From: Streptomyces sp. CB02056
GTDB taxonomy: Bacteria; Actinomycetota; Actinomycetes; Streptomycetales; Streptomycetaceae
Direction of reading: 5' to 3'
DNA length: 64,000 nucleotides
Assembly (NCBI RefSeq): GCF_001905545.1
Contig: NZ_LIPD01000012.1
Location: forward strand, 1 to 64,000
In this document: positions 51,393 to 59,638 of the stretch, piece after piece
Position numbering within the stretch: the first letter of the stretch is position 1
Layout: every line of letters starts with the position of its first letter
Translations under genes and position numbers: made by a program
The notes under the pieces: model-generated
The model's input: only the letters and a program-made list of their open reading frames with translations
What the model was told of the DNA's origin: nothing
Databases searched by the model: none

Positions 51393-51530
51393 GGCGTTCA
51401 TCCTCGGGCGGTCCCGGCGCCCGGGCCATGGCCAATCGCCGTCGAGTGGCCTGCCCGGGCGGTCGTTCCGGCCCACCGCCCGAAGGCGGTGGCGACGCCC
51501 GGGTCGCGGCGGCGGGTGGTTCCCCTCTAC

Positions 51531-51670
51531 GACGGGTGGCTCCCGACCACGGCGGGTGGCTCCCGACCACGGCGGGTGGCTCCCGGCGGCGGCGAGAGGC
51601 TCCCGACGCCTCGCGGCTACTCGCGGCTACTCGCGGCTACTCGCGGCTACTTGCGGCTACTTGCGGCGGC
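51531..51670. repeat. two adjacent tandem arrays: 4 x 20 bp and 6 x 10 bp
   Basis: Array A (51531-51610) is four 20-bp units of the type GGCGGGTGGCTCCCGACCAC. Array B (51611-51670) is six 10-bp units of TCGCGGCTAC, the last two degenerate. Together they are exactly 140 bp. Array B contains the stop codon of the membrane protein gene and its last few codons. Confidence 0.92.
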
Positions 51671-52064
51671 TGAAGATCCGCTTGGCCGCGTAGACGATCC
51701 CGACGATCAGCAGCACCACGAACAGGATGATCAGGATCACCACGACCAGCAGGAACTTGCCCAGCTTGGCGAAGAAGCCCGACTTCTTCTTCTCCTCCTT
51801 GGCGAGGTGCGCGGCCTCGGCGGTGGAGGCACCGGAGGCGACCGTGGTGACGGAGGCACCGGAGGCGGCGCTCGCCCCGGTGCGGACCTCCGTACCGGCG
51901 TCCGCGGTGGAGGCCCCCACGGCCGCCCCCGGGTTCGCGGCGGCGGCCGCGACGGTTCGGGGTGCGGCCACCGCCGCCGCGCCCGATGCCACGGCGGTGA
52001 GGCCGGTGGCGGCCAGCAGGGCCACCAGGGCGCCAGCCATCGAACGTATGATCCGATTAGTCAT
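51657..52064 (-). CDS. secreted or membrane-anchored Ala-rich protein
   Basis: The 135-residue protein has an N-terminal signal (MTNRIIRSMAGALVALLAAT, probable cut near VAA), an Ala/Thr/Val-rich low-complexity middle (about 30-80), a charged KEEKKKSGFFAKLGK segment and a C-terminal membrane helix (about 107-128; LLVVVILIILFVVLLIVGIV) with a basic end KRIFSRRK. This resembles a surface protein held by a C-terminal anchor without an LPXTG motif. GAGGAG lies 5 nt upstream. The 3' end is built from the 10-bp repeat array. Confidence 0.72.
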   Translation of the reverse strand: MTNRIIRSMAGALVALLAATGLTAVASGAAAVAAPRTVAAAAANPGAAVGASTADAGTEVRTGASAASGASVTTVASGASTAEAAHLAKEEKKKSGFFAKLGKFLLVVVILIILFVVLLIVGIVYAAKRIFSRRK

Positions 52065-52173
52065 CGTGCTCCTCAAAGCGGTTCCGGAGCAGCGCGGACC
52101 CCGCCGATCTGACCAATTTCTCATGGTCTGACCAGCTGGTTTTCCCATCCGCGCCTAGTATGCTCCACTGAAG

Positions 52174-52191
52174 TTCTACAGCGGTGTAAAA
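52174..52191. promoter_or_regulatory. inverted repeat TTCTACA-N4-TGTAAAA
   Basis: TTCTACA-GCGG-TGTAAAA, one mismatch between arms, in the intergenic region between the Ala-rich membrane gene (minus) and the LCP gene (plus). The same core (TCTACA-N4-TGTA) recurs at 55173-55190. Confidence 0.5.
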
Positions 52192-52288
52192 GTTTAGCGA
52201 CGGGCCCTGCCCGGATCGGCTCCGGCCCCCGGCCACGCGAACCCGCCGCTTCGACGGGGGGCGCGTGGCAACTGTGGAGGATGACGAC

Positions 52289-53974
52289 GTGTCTGGCCGC
52301 AAGGGTTCCCCCGGAGCCGAGAATTCGCCGCACCGGGCGGGCGGGCGCCGGAGCACCGGCCGGAGGGCCGACCGGACCGGAACCGGCCAGAACCCGGACA
52401 GCTCGGACATAGCGGAGGGCCCGGCGGAGGGCCGTGCGGCGGGCCGGGCGAAGAAGAAGCCCAAGCGCGGCACCAAGGAGAAGGTGCTCTGGGCGACCGC
52501 CGGCTGCACCGCCCTCGCCGTCCTCGGCGGCGCCGCCCTCTACTACCGACTCAACAGCAACATCAGCACCTTCGACGGCGACGCCCTCAGCAAGGACCGC
52601 CCGGAGGCCGCGGCCCCGGACTCCCAGGGCCGCACCCCGGTCAACGTGCTGATGATCGGCTCGGACAGCCGCGGCAACGGCAACAGCGACCTGGGCGGCG
52701 GCGGGGACGGCGGCGCCCGCTCGGACACCGCGATCCTGCTGCACGTCTACGCCGACCACAAGCACGCCGTCGGCATCTCCATCCCCCGCGACTCCCTGGT
52801 CACCATCCCGCCGTGCAAGCTCCCCAACGGCAAGTGGACCAAGGAACAGACCAATGTGATGTTCAACAGCGCCTTCTCGGTCGGCGACAGCGACCAGGGC
52901 AACCCGGCCTGCACCCAGAACGCCGTCGAGAAGCTCACCAACCTGCGCGTCGACCACACCATCGTGGTGGACTTCAACGGCTTCGCGTCGATGACCAAGG
53001 CGGTCGGCGGCGTCGAGGTCTGCCTGCCGAACGACATCCACGAGGGGGACCTCAACCCCAACCTCGGCCGCAAGGGGAAGCTGCTCTTCGCCAAGGGCAA
53101 GCAGAAGGTCGAGGGCCAGAGCGCGCTGGACTACGTCCGGGTGCGGCACGGCATCGGCGACGGCTCCGACATCGGCCGCACCAAGCGCCAGCAGGCCTTC
53201 CTCTCCTCCCTCATCAAGGAGGTGAAGTCCCACGGCATGGACCCGACCACGCTGCTGCCGCTCGCCGACGCGGCCACGAAGTCGCTGACCGTCGACCCCG
53301 GCCTCGGCTCCGCCGCCAAGCTGCTCTCCTTCGCCATGGAACTCAAGGACGTGGACCTGCACGACATCAAGTTCCTGACCGTGCCGTGGCGTTACGAGGG
53401 CCCGCGGGTCGCCCTGGTCCACCCGGACGTGGACCAGCTCTGGGCCGCGCTCAAGGCCGACCGCACCATCGACGGCCAGGACGCGAGCGCCCCGGCCGAA
53501 GCCGGCTCCGCCTCCCCCGCCGCGGATCCCGTCACCACCCCCGCGGCCGCTCCGGCCCCGACGGCCGCCCCGGACGCCAAGGCCGCCGAGGTGAAGGTCT
53601 CCGTGCTCAACAGCACCGGCGAGACCGGGCTCGGCGGCCGGGCCGCGGAGACCGTCAAGGGCGCCGGCTACACCGTCACCGGCGTCGGCAACGCGGTCGG
53701 CAAGCCGCGCAGCACCACCGTCGTCGAGTACGGCACCGGCGAGCGCACCGCCGCCGAGTCGGTCGCCAAGCTCTTCCCCGGTGCGACCGTGCAGCCCGGC
53801 GGCCGGGGCGTCAGCGTCGTCCTCGGCCACGACTTCGCCGCCGCCAACCCGGCGGGCCCCGCCGCGCCGGCCCCCGGCGGCGCCGCCACCGCACCAGCCC
53901 CGCTGCCCACCAGCATCAGCGGCGCCGCCCGCTCGGCCGACGACGACCCCTGCAGCAACCTCTCGTACGGCTGA
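52289..53974 (+). CDS. LytR-CpsA-Psr (LCP) family glycopolymer ligase
   Basis: The 561-residue protein has a basic disordered cytoplasmic tail (about 1-65), one membrane helix (about 68-88), an LCP domain (about 110-310; VLMIGSDSRG, RSDTAILLHVY, SIPRDSLVTIP, LDYVRVRHGIGDGSDIGRTK) and a C-terminal LytR_C domain (about 435-520; VKVSVLNSTGETGLGGRAAE). The Arg/Asp residues that bind the lipid pyrophosphate are present. LCP proteins attach teichoic-acid-like polymers or arabinogalactan to peptidoglycan. The GTG at 52289 has GGAGG 8 nt upstream. A large hairpin follows. Confidence 0.92.
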   Translation: MSGRKGSPGAENSPHRAGGRRSTGRRADRTGTGQNPDSSDIAEGPAEGRAAGRAKKKPKRGTKEKVLWATAGCTALAVLGGAALYYRLNSNISTFDGDALSKDRPEAAAPDSQGRTPVNVLMIGSDSRGNGNSDLGGGGDGGARSDTAILLHVYADHKHAVGISIPRDSLVTIPPCKLPNGKWTKEQTNVMFNSAFSVGDSDQGNPACTQNAVEKLTNLRVDHTIVVDFNGFASMTKAVGGVEVCLPNDIHEGDLNPNLGRKGKLLFAKGKQKVEGQSALDYVRVRHGIGDGSDIGRTKRQQAFLSSLIKEVKSHGMDPTTLLPLADAATKSLTVDPGLGSAAKLLSFAMELKDVDLHDIKFLTVPWRYEGPRVALVHPDVDQLWAALKADRTIDGQDASAPAEAGSASPAADPVTTPAAAPAPTAAPDAKAAEVKVSVLNSTGETGLGGRAAETVKGAGYTVTGVGNAVGKPRSTTVVEYGTGERTAAESVAKLFPGATVQPGGRGVSVVLGHDFAAANPAGPAAPAPGGAATAPAPLPTSISGAARSADDDPCSNLSYG

Positions 53975-54002
53975 GTCCGGCCCCCTCGCACAGCGGTCCC
54001 CC

Positions 54003-54059
54003 CGTACGACGGCGGGGCGCCCCCGGATCATCGCCCCGGGAGCGCCCCGCCGAGGTACG
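54003..54059. terminator. long interrupted hairpin between convergent genes
   Basis: CGGCGGGGCGC (54010-54020) pairs with GCGCCCCGCCG (54042-54052); the inner CCCGG/CCGGG and outer CGTAC/GTACG extend the stem. It lies between the stops of the LCP gene and the convergent zinc-ribbon gene. Confidence 0.75.
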
Positions 54060-54070
54060 TCCGAGGGGTG

Positions 54071-54730
54071 TCAGCGCCTCGTCCCGCAGGACGGACAGAA
54101 CGCGGCGCCGTCCGGGACGTCCTGGCGGCAGCCCGTGCACTGGACGGGCTGTGCCAGCCGGAAGCCGCAGCCCGGGCAGAACGGCGTGCCGTGGGTCTCG
54201 GTGTGGCACTGCGGGCAGACCAGCTGCCGCGGCGTGCTGACGTCGTACCCGGCCCCGGACTGCTGCCCGGCCTTGAACGCGCGCTCGGTGACCGCGTCGT
54301 TGAGACCGCGGTGCTGCGCCGCCACCGCCTCGGCCGCGGTGTCCGGGGCGCAGTTGTGGCACAGGCCCTGGGCCGGGTCGAAGCAGCGCCCGCAGGTGTA
54401 TTGGGTGCACCGGGCGCAACGGTTGAAGTGGGACTGGGCGTTGGTGATGGCCCGCTGGAACGCGGCGTCCCGCGAGGTGCCCCAGGTCTGCCCGGCCAGC
54501 CCGTCGGCGGCGTTGCTGATGGTGTTGGCGTTGCCGCCGATCAGGTTCCAGGCCGCACTGACGCCCTTGCCTATCCAGCCGGCCATCTGGCCGGTCCGGA
54601 ACGGTTCGAACGTCGAACGCCAGGTGTCCGAGCAGCGATAGCAGTAGAACTCGAACTGGAAGCCCGCGCCGGTGCCGTGCTGCTCGCACATGTCGCGGTA
54701 GTTGCTGCTGAAGTAGATCTCCGAACTCAC
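54071..54730 (-). CDS. multi-zinc-ribbon protein
   Basis: The 219-residue protein is full of CxxC knuckles: YCYRCSDTW near 30, CARCTQYTCGRC near 105-116, CHNC near 125, CPQCHTETHGTPFCPGCG near 172-189 and CTGCRQDVPDGAAFCPSCG near 198-216. That makes at least three or four zinc ribbons. An amphipathic Gly/Ala segment (about 48-85) may insert in membranes. No enzymatic motif is visible; protein or nucleic-acid binding is likely. The GTG start has GGGGA about 6 nt upstream. Confidence 0.8.
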   Translation of the reverse strand: MSSEIYFSSNYRDMCEQHGTGAGFQFEFYCYRCSDTWRSTFEPFRTGQMAGWIGKGVSAAWNLIGGNANTISNAADGLAGQTWGTSRDAAFQRAITNAQSHFNRCARCTQYTCGRCFDPAQGLCHNCAPDTAAEAVAAQHRGLNDAVTERAFKAGQQSGAGYDVSTPRQLVCPQCHTETHGTPFCPGCGFRLAQPVQCTGCRQDVPDGAAFCPSCGTRR

Positions 54731-54825
54731 GTCGTCCCCGGTCGCTCAATGGCCTGTCAGCGGTCGCTCCCAGGGACGATAGGGCCCATCGAACGGTTCC
54801 GCCAACAACGTTCGACCGTCCCCGA

Positions 54826-55086
54826 TCAGAGCCCGGTGACCGGCAGCAGCAGCACCCGTGCCGGATCGAACGGCTGCCAGCGCGCGGGCTGCCCGCTACG
54901 GCCGATCCGCAGCCGGCACCAGCGCTGCCCGGCCGCGTCCTGCCACCACCCGCTGATCCGGCCGAGCGCCCAGGCGCCGCCCCCGAGGTCCACCTCGACC
55001 GGCTGGTAGACCCACTGGACGTCCCGGTCCGCCGGTTCCGTTCCCACCGGACCTCCGGCGCCCACGGGACTGCACTGACTCTCCAT
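54826..55086 (-). CDS. small hypothetical protein
   Basis: The 86-residue protein has WVYQPVEVDLGGGAWALGRI, GWWQDAAGQRWCRLRIGRSG and WQPFDPARVLLLP, a Trp-rich beta pattern seen in many small streptomycete proteins of unknown function. The ATG at 55086 has GGAG 5 nt upstream. Upstream on the same strand is a perfect AGGAGGTGA at about 55167-55159 whose only nearby start codon lies inside it, and before that the CTCTACA palindrome. Confidence 0.65.
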   Translation of the reverse strand: MESQCSPVGAGGPVGTEPADRDVQWVYQPVEVDLGGGAWALGRISGWWQDAAGQRWCRLRIGRSGQPARWQPFDPARVLLLPVTGL

Positions 55087-55172
55087 CACGGCTCCGTCTC
55101 CCGACCCGGACCCGGCCGCCGGACGCCCCGCTCGGGGGCGGCCGACGGCCGGGGTGCAGCTCACCTCCTGAA

Positions 55173-55190
55173 CTCTACAGGCGTGTAGAG
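55173..55190. promoter_or_regulatory. perfect palindrome CTCTACA-N4-TGTAGAG
   Basis: CTCTACA-GGCG-TGTAGAG, perfect 7-bp arms, upstream of the small Trp-rich protein gene (minus strand) and after the signal peptidase gene. It shares its core with 52174-52191. Confidence 0.6.
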
Positions 55191-55220
55191 GTCAGCGGGA
55201 GGAGTTCCGTCGAAGACGAT

Positions 55221-55248
55221 CGACCCGGCCGGAGGACCGGCCGGGTCG
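55221..55248. terminator. 12-bp hairpin terminator
   Basis: CGACCCGGCCGG-AGGA-CCGGCCGGGTCG, perfect 12-bp stem with a 4-nt loop, 22 bp after the signal peptidase stop. Confidence 0.85.
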
Positions 55249-55269
55249 GGGTACCGGGGCGAGCCGGCC

Positions 55270-56283
55270 TCAGCGGTCCTTCCGCATCGAGGGCTCCTGC
55301 ACCGACGGCGTGCGCGCCGACGACCTGCGCGCCGACCGCCGCCGCTGCCACAGGGCCAGCGGCACGATCCCGGCCAGCGCGGCGGCCTCCGGCGCCGGCG
55401 GCGCCTCGAACGGCGCGCCGGCCGCGCCCGCCGCCCCGGCCGGCACCTTGTCGAAGGTGTCCGGGACCGGCAGGGTGGACCAGTCGGACAGCGGCCAGGC
55501 GACCACGAAGGCCCGGCCGACCACGTTGTCCACCGGCACGAAGCCGTCGCCGGTCTCGTTGTGGTGCCAGCGGGAGTCCCGCGAGTTGTTGCGGTGGTCG
55601 CCCATCACCCAGAGCTTGCCCTTGGGCACGGTGACGGTGCCCACCGGGTCGTTGTCGCAGGGCGTCGCACCGGGGAACAGGTACGGCTCGTCCAGCGCGA
55701 CGCCGTTCACCTTCAGCGGCGCGCCCGCCTCGCAGTCGACGGTGTCCCCACCGACCGCGATCACCCGCTTGATCAGGTCCTTCTCGTCCGCCGAGGGCAT
55801 CAGGCCGACGGTGCTGAGCACCTTCTGGACACTGCCCATGACGGAGTCGCCGGAGCTCGCCGGCGTGCCCTCCAGCCAGCCGCCCGGATCGCGGAACACC
55901 ACCACCTCGCCGCGCTCGGGCTTGGCGCCGAACCACGGGGTGAACTTGTCGACCAGCACCCGGTCGCCGATCGCGAGGGTCTGCTCCATCGAGCCGGAGG
56001 GGATGGAGAAGGCCTGCACGAAGAAGGTCTTGATGCCGAGCGAGAGCAGCAGCGCGATCACCAGCAGGATCGGCAGCTCCTGCCAGAACGGGCGCTTCTT
56101 CCGGGGGCGCTCGGCCTCCTCGTCGGCCTTCCCGGGAGCGTCGGCGCCCGCGTTCACCGCGTCCGCCCCCTCCGCCACCGCGGTGCCCGTACCCGCCTCC
56201 GCCCCCGCCCGGCCGTCCCCGGCCCCCTCGCGCTCCGCGGCTCCACCGCTCTCGCCGGACTCCGCGCTCTGCTGCACAGTCAT
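55270..56283 (-). CDS. lepB: type I signal peptidase
   Basis: The 337-residue protein has an acidic Ala/Gly-rich cytoplasmic tail (about 1-60), a membrane helix (about 66-88; ELPILLVIALLLSLGIKTFF), box B IPSGSMEQTL with the nucleophile Ser, box C-like GDRVLVDKF, box D KRVIAVGGDTV with the general-base Lys, and box E GDHRNNSRDSR. A second hydrophobic stretch and basic tail close the protein. It cleaves Sec and Tat signal peptides at the outer face of the membrane. Streptomycetes often carry several such genes in a cluster; here it is single. Confidence 0.93.
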   Translation of the reverse strand: MTVQQSAESGESGGAAEREGAGDGRAGAEAGTGTAVAEGADAVNAGADAPGKADEEAERPRKKRPFWQELPILLVIALLLSLGIKTFFVQAFSIPSGSMEQTLAIGDRVLVDKFTPWFGAKPERGEVVVFRDPGGWLEGTPASSGDSVMGSVQKVLSTVGLMPSADEKDLIKRVIAVGGDTVDCEAGAPLKVNGVALDEPYLFPGATPCDNDPVGTVTVPKGKLWVMGDHRNNSRDSRWHHNETGDGFVPVDNVVGRAFVVAWPLSDWSTLPVPDTFDKVPAGAAGAAGAPFEAPPAPEAAALAGIVPLALWQRRRSARRSSARTPSVQEPSMRKDR

Positions 56284-56345
56284 TTCCTCGGCCCCTCCGA
56301 CGGCCTGGCGGGAGCCGGTAGGAAGACCCCCTGTCAGGAACGAAC

Positions 56346-56942
56346 CTACCGAACAGAGGTTCCCGGGCGCGCCCTGACGTGGATGCGCTCGCCCTGCGGA
56401 CCGAACAGGCTGAGGAACTCCACCGGCTGCGGGCCCGCGTTGCCGAAGGCGTGCGGGGTGCGGGTGTCGAACTCGGCGGCCTCACCGGCCGCCAGCACCA
56501 GGTCGTGGGTGCCGAGCACCAGCCGCAGCCGTCCGGACAGCACGTACAGCCACTCGTACCCCTCGTGGACCTTCAGCTCCAGGTCCGGCCCGGCGTTCCG
56601 GCCGGGCGGCACGATGTGCTTGTAGGCGTGCAGGCCTCCCAGGTGGCGGGTGAGCGGGACGATGGTCTGGCCGTTCCTGGTCACCGGGCGCGGGTGGATC
56701 CGCGGGTCTCCGGTGGCCGGGGCGCCGACCAGTTCGTCCAGCGGCACCCGGTACTCCCGGGCCAGCGGCAGCAGCAGCTCCAGCGTCGGCTTGCGCTGCC
56801 CGGACTCCAGCCGGGACAGCGTGCTGAGCGAAATGCCGGTGGCGGCCGCCAGTTTGGCGAGCGTGGTGCCGCGCTCCCTGCGCAGCGCCCGCAGCCGCGG
56901 GCCCACCGTGGTGAGGACGTTCTCGAACTCTTCGTCGGCCAT
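56346..56942 (-). CDS. XRE-cupin transcriptional regulator
   Basis: The 198-residue protein has an XRE helix-turn-helix (about 12-65; LRALRRERGTTLAKLAAATG, ISLSTLSRLESGQRKPTLEL) and a C-terminal cupin (about 110-190; HEGYEWLYVLSGRLRLVLG, DLVLAAGEAAEFDTRTPHAF). Such regulators sense small ligands in the cupin pocket. The ATG at 56942 was chosen because a TTGACA / GCAAAT promoter places the transcription start there (leaderless). Upstream in-frame TTG and ATG codons lie inside the promoter. A dyad sits over the spacer, implying autoregulation. Confidence 0.88.
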   Translation of the reverse strand: MADEEFENVLTTVGPRLRALRRERGTTLAKLAAATGISLSTLSRLESGQRKPTLELLLPLAREYRVPLDELVGAPATGDPRIHPRPVTRNGQTIVPLTRHLGGLHAYKHIVPPGRNAGPDLELKVHEGYEWLYVLSGRLRLVLGTHDLVLAAGEAAEFDTRTPHAFGNAGPQPVEFLSLFGPQGERIHVRARPGTSVR

Positions 56943-56949
56943 GCCTGCC

Positions 56950-56979
56950 ATTTGCCGGTACGGCAAGGACCCTTGTCAA
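56950..56979 (-). promoter_or_regulatory. XRE-cupin promoter with operator
   Basis: Minus strand -35 TTGACA (56979-56974) and -10 GCAAAT (56955-56950), 18-bp spacer. TTGCCG-GTA-CGGCAA (56952-56966) is a perfect dyad covering the end of the spacer and the -10. The predicted start is about 56943. Confidence 0.65.
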
Positions 56980-57065
56980 TCCGGCACACGGGTGAGGACC
57001 CCTCCGCCACCCCTGCGGGTCACGCCCCCGGGCGCGTCCACGGCCCCGACGCCTATCCTCGCGTC

Positions 57066-57422
57066 ATGCGCATCCACCTCACCCGGGACAGCGTCGCGGC
57101 CGGCGACGACGCCGACGCCCCGCACGCCGGGACCGTCACGCTCCCCGACGGCCTGGACGCCCCGGCGGCGCTCACCACCCTCGGGCTCCCCCGGCCCCGG
57201 CTCCCGCTGATCGGCGGCGGCCTCGCCACCTGGGTGGTGCACGCCGCCGACGGCGCCCCGCTGGCCGTCCTCGCCCAGCAGTGGCCGCAGCCCCGCCCGC
57301 TGCCGGCCTGGCAGGGCCCGCTCGACCGCCTGGCCGGAGCGGACGGCACCGTCCGGCTGCACGTCGAGTACCGGCGCCAACTGGACCCGGAGGCCGAGTA
57401 CCAGCGGCTGCTGCCCGGCTAG
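57066..57422 (+). CDS. hypothetical protein
   Basis: The 118-residue soluble protein starts MRIHLTRDSVAAGDDADAPH and has LPLIGGGLATWVVHAADGAP, LAVLAQQWPQPRPLP and LHVEYRRQLDPEAEYQRLL. The pattern is beta-rich with a short C-terminal helix. I do not recognise a family with known function. It is divergent from the XRE-cupin regulator (123-bp gap), which may control it, and convergent with a small membrane gene. Confidence 0.7.
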   Translation: MRIHLTRDSVAAGDDADAPHAGTVTLPDGLDAPAALTTLGLPRPRLPLIGGGLATWVVHAADGAPLAVLAQQWPQPRPLPAWQGPLDRLAGADGTVRLHVEYRRQLDPEAEYQRLLPG

Positions 57423-57440
57423 CCCCACGGGTCCGAACAG

Positions 57441-57602
57441 CTACGGCGTGCCGAGGAACCAGAAGAACGGCCCCTGCTCGTACAGCGACCGCACGATCGG
57501 CTCGGACCAGTCCGTGACGACGAACAGCACCAGGCCCACCGCCCCGCCCAACAGCAGCCCGGCCGCCACGGCCGCCGTCATCATCCCCGCGATCGCCCGC
57601 AT
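57441..57602 (-). CDS. small single-pass membrane protein (53 aa)
   Basis: MRAIAGMMTAAVAAGLLLGG opens a 53-residue protein with one strong membrane helix (about 7-31) and a C-terminal aromatic end (SLYEQGPFFWFLGTP). GGAGGAGG is about 6 nt before the ATG at 57602, supporting translation; the longer upstream frame has no comparable site. The function is unknown. Confidence 0.65.
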   Translation of the reverse strand: MRAIAGMMTAAVAAGLLLGGAVGLVLFVVTDWSEPIVRSLYEQGPFFWFLGTP

Positions 57603-57736
57603 CCGGGCCTCCTCCCCCGTCGCCGGGGAGACTCCCCCGCCGGCCCCATGGCGGCACCGAACGTCCTTGGACCGAGGCCGAGTTGTCACCGAGCGGTGAG
57701 CAACGGTGAGCAACGGGGGGTGGGAAGCGCGGCCCG

Positions 57737-59302
57737 CTACCGGTACTCGCGCAGCCTGGCCCGCACCCCGAACGCGGTGAGGCCGAGCGCCAGCAGCAGC
57801 GCCCCGCCGGCCAGCACCGCCGTGGTGCCGTCGAGGTCGTCGTCGGTCGCGGCGACCGCCCGGTCCATCGCACCCGCGTTGATCGCGATGGTGTCCCCGA
57901 TCGCGGTGCCCAACTGCCCGAAGTCGTAGTCGGACTGGCCCTTCGACAGCCCGGTGTTGAGCGTGACCGCCTCCTTCAGCCTCCCGGCGTCGCGCAGCTC
58001 GCGGATCCCGCGGTCGGTCCGCTGGTACTGCTGGAAGGCGTCCAGCACCCGCTCAGCGGCGTCCTGCTCGCCCGCGAAGGTGATGTTGTGCAGCTCGCTC
58101 CCCAGGTAGCCGCCGAAGGGGACCGCCGTACGGTCCGCGCGGTGCCGGGCGGCGGCGTCGGCCAGCCGGGCGCCGTAGTCCGACAGTGCCGCCCCGTCGA
58201 GGCGGACGATCGCCTGCGCCTTGTCGAGGAAGCCCTGCTCGTAGGCGGCGGCGCGGCTCGGGTCGGTGAGGTAGCGGCTCTCGTCGGCGTTCATGTCGTA
58301 CGCCACGGCGCGGGCCCGGCTGAGCGCGATCACCGAGTCGTAGGCGTTGCTCTTGGCCGTCACCAGGCGGTCGTCCGCACGGCCCGCCAGGGCGAGCGCG
58401 GTCACCAGCGCCACGCCGGTCAGCACGGTGACGGCGGCCAACGCCGGGCTGAGGACCCGCCGGTAGCGCACGGCGAGGGCGCGCTGGAGGCCCAGCAGCG
58501 CGGCCAGCGCGAGCAGGCCGACGGCGAGCAGCCACCACCAGCCGCCGCCGAGCGCCCGGCGCTGCCCGGAGTACACCTGCTCGACGGTGGCCTCGTTGGC
58601 GGCGGTGACCTGGTCGGCGGCGGGCAGCAGCTGTTGGCGCAGCAGGTCGGTGGCCTGCCGGTAGGTGTCCAGGGCGGCCGGGGAGGGTTGTCCGGCCGGT
58701 GCCTTGGCCTGCTCCTCCAGCAGCCGGGCCTGGGCCACCAGGGCCTCGTAGCCGCCCAGTCGGCCGAGCACCAGCTGGACGGCGCGCTGCCCGGCCGGAT
58801 CGTCGGCGGCGGCCTGGGCAGCCTGCTGGAGGTCGTCGTCGGCCTGGGCGCGGCGCTGCTCGTAGGCGTCCAGGGTCTGCCGGCGCAGCGCGGTGTAGTC
58901 GGGGTCGGCGCCGACCAGCAGCAGGTTGGCGGCCTGGGCGTCCATGTCGCTGAGCGCGAAGTAGAGGTCGGCGGCGCGGGTGGCCTGCGGGGCGGCCCGG
59001 TGGCCGATGGTGTCGGTGCCGTCGCGGGCTCCGCCGAGCACGGCGGTGGCGGTGGCGCCGAGGGCGAGCAGGGCGGCCAGGCTCAGTGCGGTGAGGCCGC
59101 GGACCAGGCGCGGGGTGGTCCAGTAGGACCGGCTGCCCGTCCTGCGGACGGCCCGGCCCAGGCGGGTCGGGGCACCCGGCGCCTTCCCGGCTCGGCCCTC
59201 CTCGGCCCGTTCCTCCCGGCCCCGGCCTTCCCCGGCGCGGCCCTCCCCGGCAGGGTCGTCCTCCCGCGGGGCGCTCGCCCGGTGCTCCATGGAGGTCGTC
59301 AT
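57737..59302 (-). CDS. sensor-like multi-helix membrane protein
   Basis: The 521-residue protein has a charged Gly/Glu/Arg-rich N-terminus (about 1-40) and four predicted membrane helices near 72-92, 252-270, 283-303 and 492-512. Between the first two, and again between the third and fourth, are long helical extracellular segments (about 95-245, 310-485) resembling four-helix-bundle sensor domains (ADLYFALSDMDAQAANLLLV; AYDSVIALSRARAVAYDMNA). There is no HAMP, kinase or methyl-accepting domain, so signal output would need a partner. In streptomycetes such proteins often neighbour kinase genes; none is adjacent here. Confidence 0.75.
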   Translation of the reverse strand: MTTSMEHRASAPREDDPAGEGRAGEGRGREERAEEGRAGKAPGAPTRLGRAVRRTGSRSYWTTPRLVRGLTALSLAALLALGATATAVLGGARDGTDTIGHRAAPQATRAADLYFALSDMDAQAANLLLVGADPDYTALRRQTLDAYEQRRAQADDDLQQAAQAAADDPAGQRAVQLVLGRLGGYEALVAQARLLEEQAKAPAGQPSPAALDTYRQATDLLRQQLLPAADQVTAANEATVEQVYSGQRRALGGGWWWLLAVGLLALAALLGLQRALAVRYRRVLSPALAAVTVLTGVALVTALALAGRADDRLVTAKSNAYDSVIALSRARAVAYDMNADESRYLTDPSRAAAYEQGFLDKAQAIVRLDGAALSDYGARLADAAARHRADRTAVPFGGYLGSELHNITFAGEQDAAERVLDAFQQYQRTDRGIRELRDAGRLKEAVTLNTGLSKGQSDYDFGQLGTAIGDTIAINAGAMDRAVAATDDDLDGTTAVLAGGALLLALGLTAFGVRARLREYR

Positions 59303-59525
59303 GACCACCCGTCCCTTCCCCCGTCGCACGGTCTGCCGACGCCCCGGCCGGAACCAAAGCACAGAACCGTTTCTCCACTTCCGCCGCGCGACGCTAGTGC
59401 CGCGTCACCGGCGACGAGGTGCTCCCTGACACCTCCTTGACGCCGCCGGGCACCGTTCTTGACGCGCTCTTGGCGCGCCCTCCCGGTGCCCGGCAGCCGT
59501 CACCCTCCGGCGAGGGCCGGGCGGC

Positions 59526-59603
59526 TCAGCCCTGGCCGGCCCTGCCGCCGCGATTCGCGCCCTCCTTCCGACGGGCCCTCTTCTTACGGGCGCGCTCGGA
59601 CAC
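59526..59603 (-). CDS. 25-residue basic protein, bL37-like ribosomal protein
   Basis: A GTG at 59603 opens a 25-codon frame beginning MSERARKKRARRKEGANRGG. AGGAGG lies 6 nt upstream, a near-perfect ribosome site. The pattern of an Arg/Lys-rich N-half then KxGANxGxR matches the tiny actinobacterial 50S protein bL37 (mycobacterial form about 24 residues with a KNxANHGRRP end). Here the usual His of ANHG is Arg, and the end differs, so it may be a paralog. It lies 35 bp after the SDR gene on the same strand. Confidence 0.75.
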   Translation of the reverse strand: MSERARKKRARRKEGANRGGRAGQG

Positions 59604-59638
59604 GGCGGTCCTCCTCGTGGACGTCGGGTCGGCCCGGT

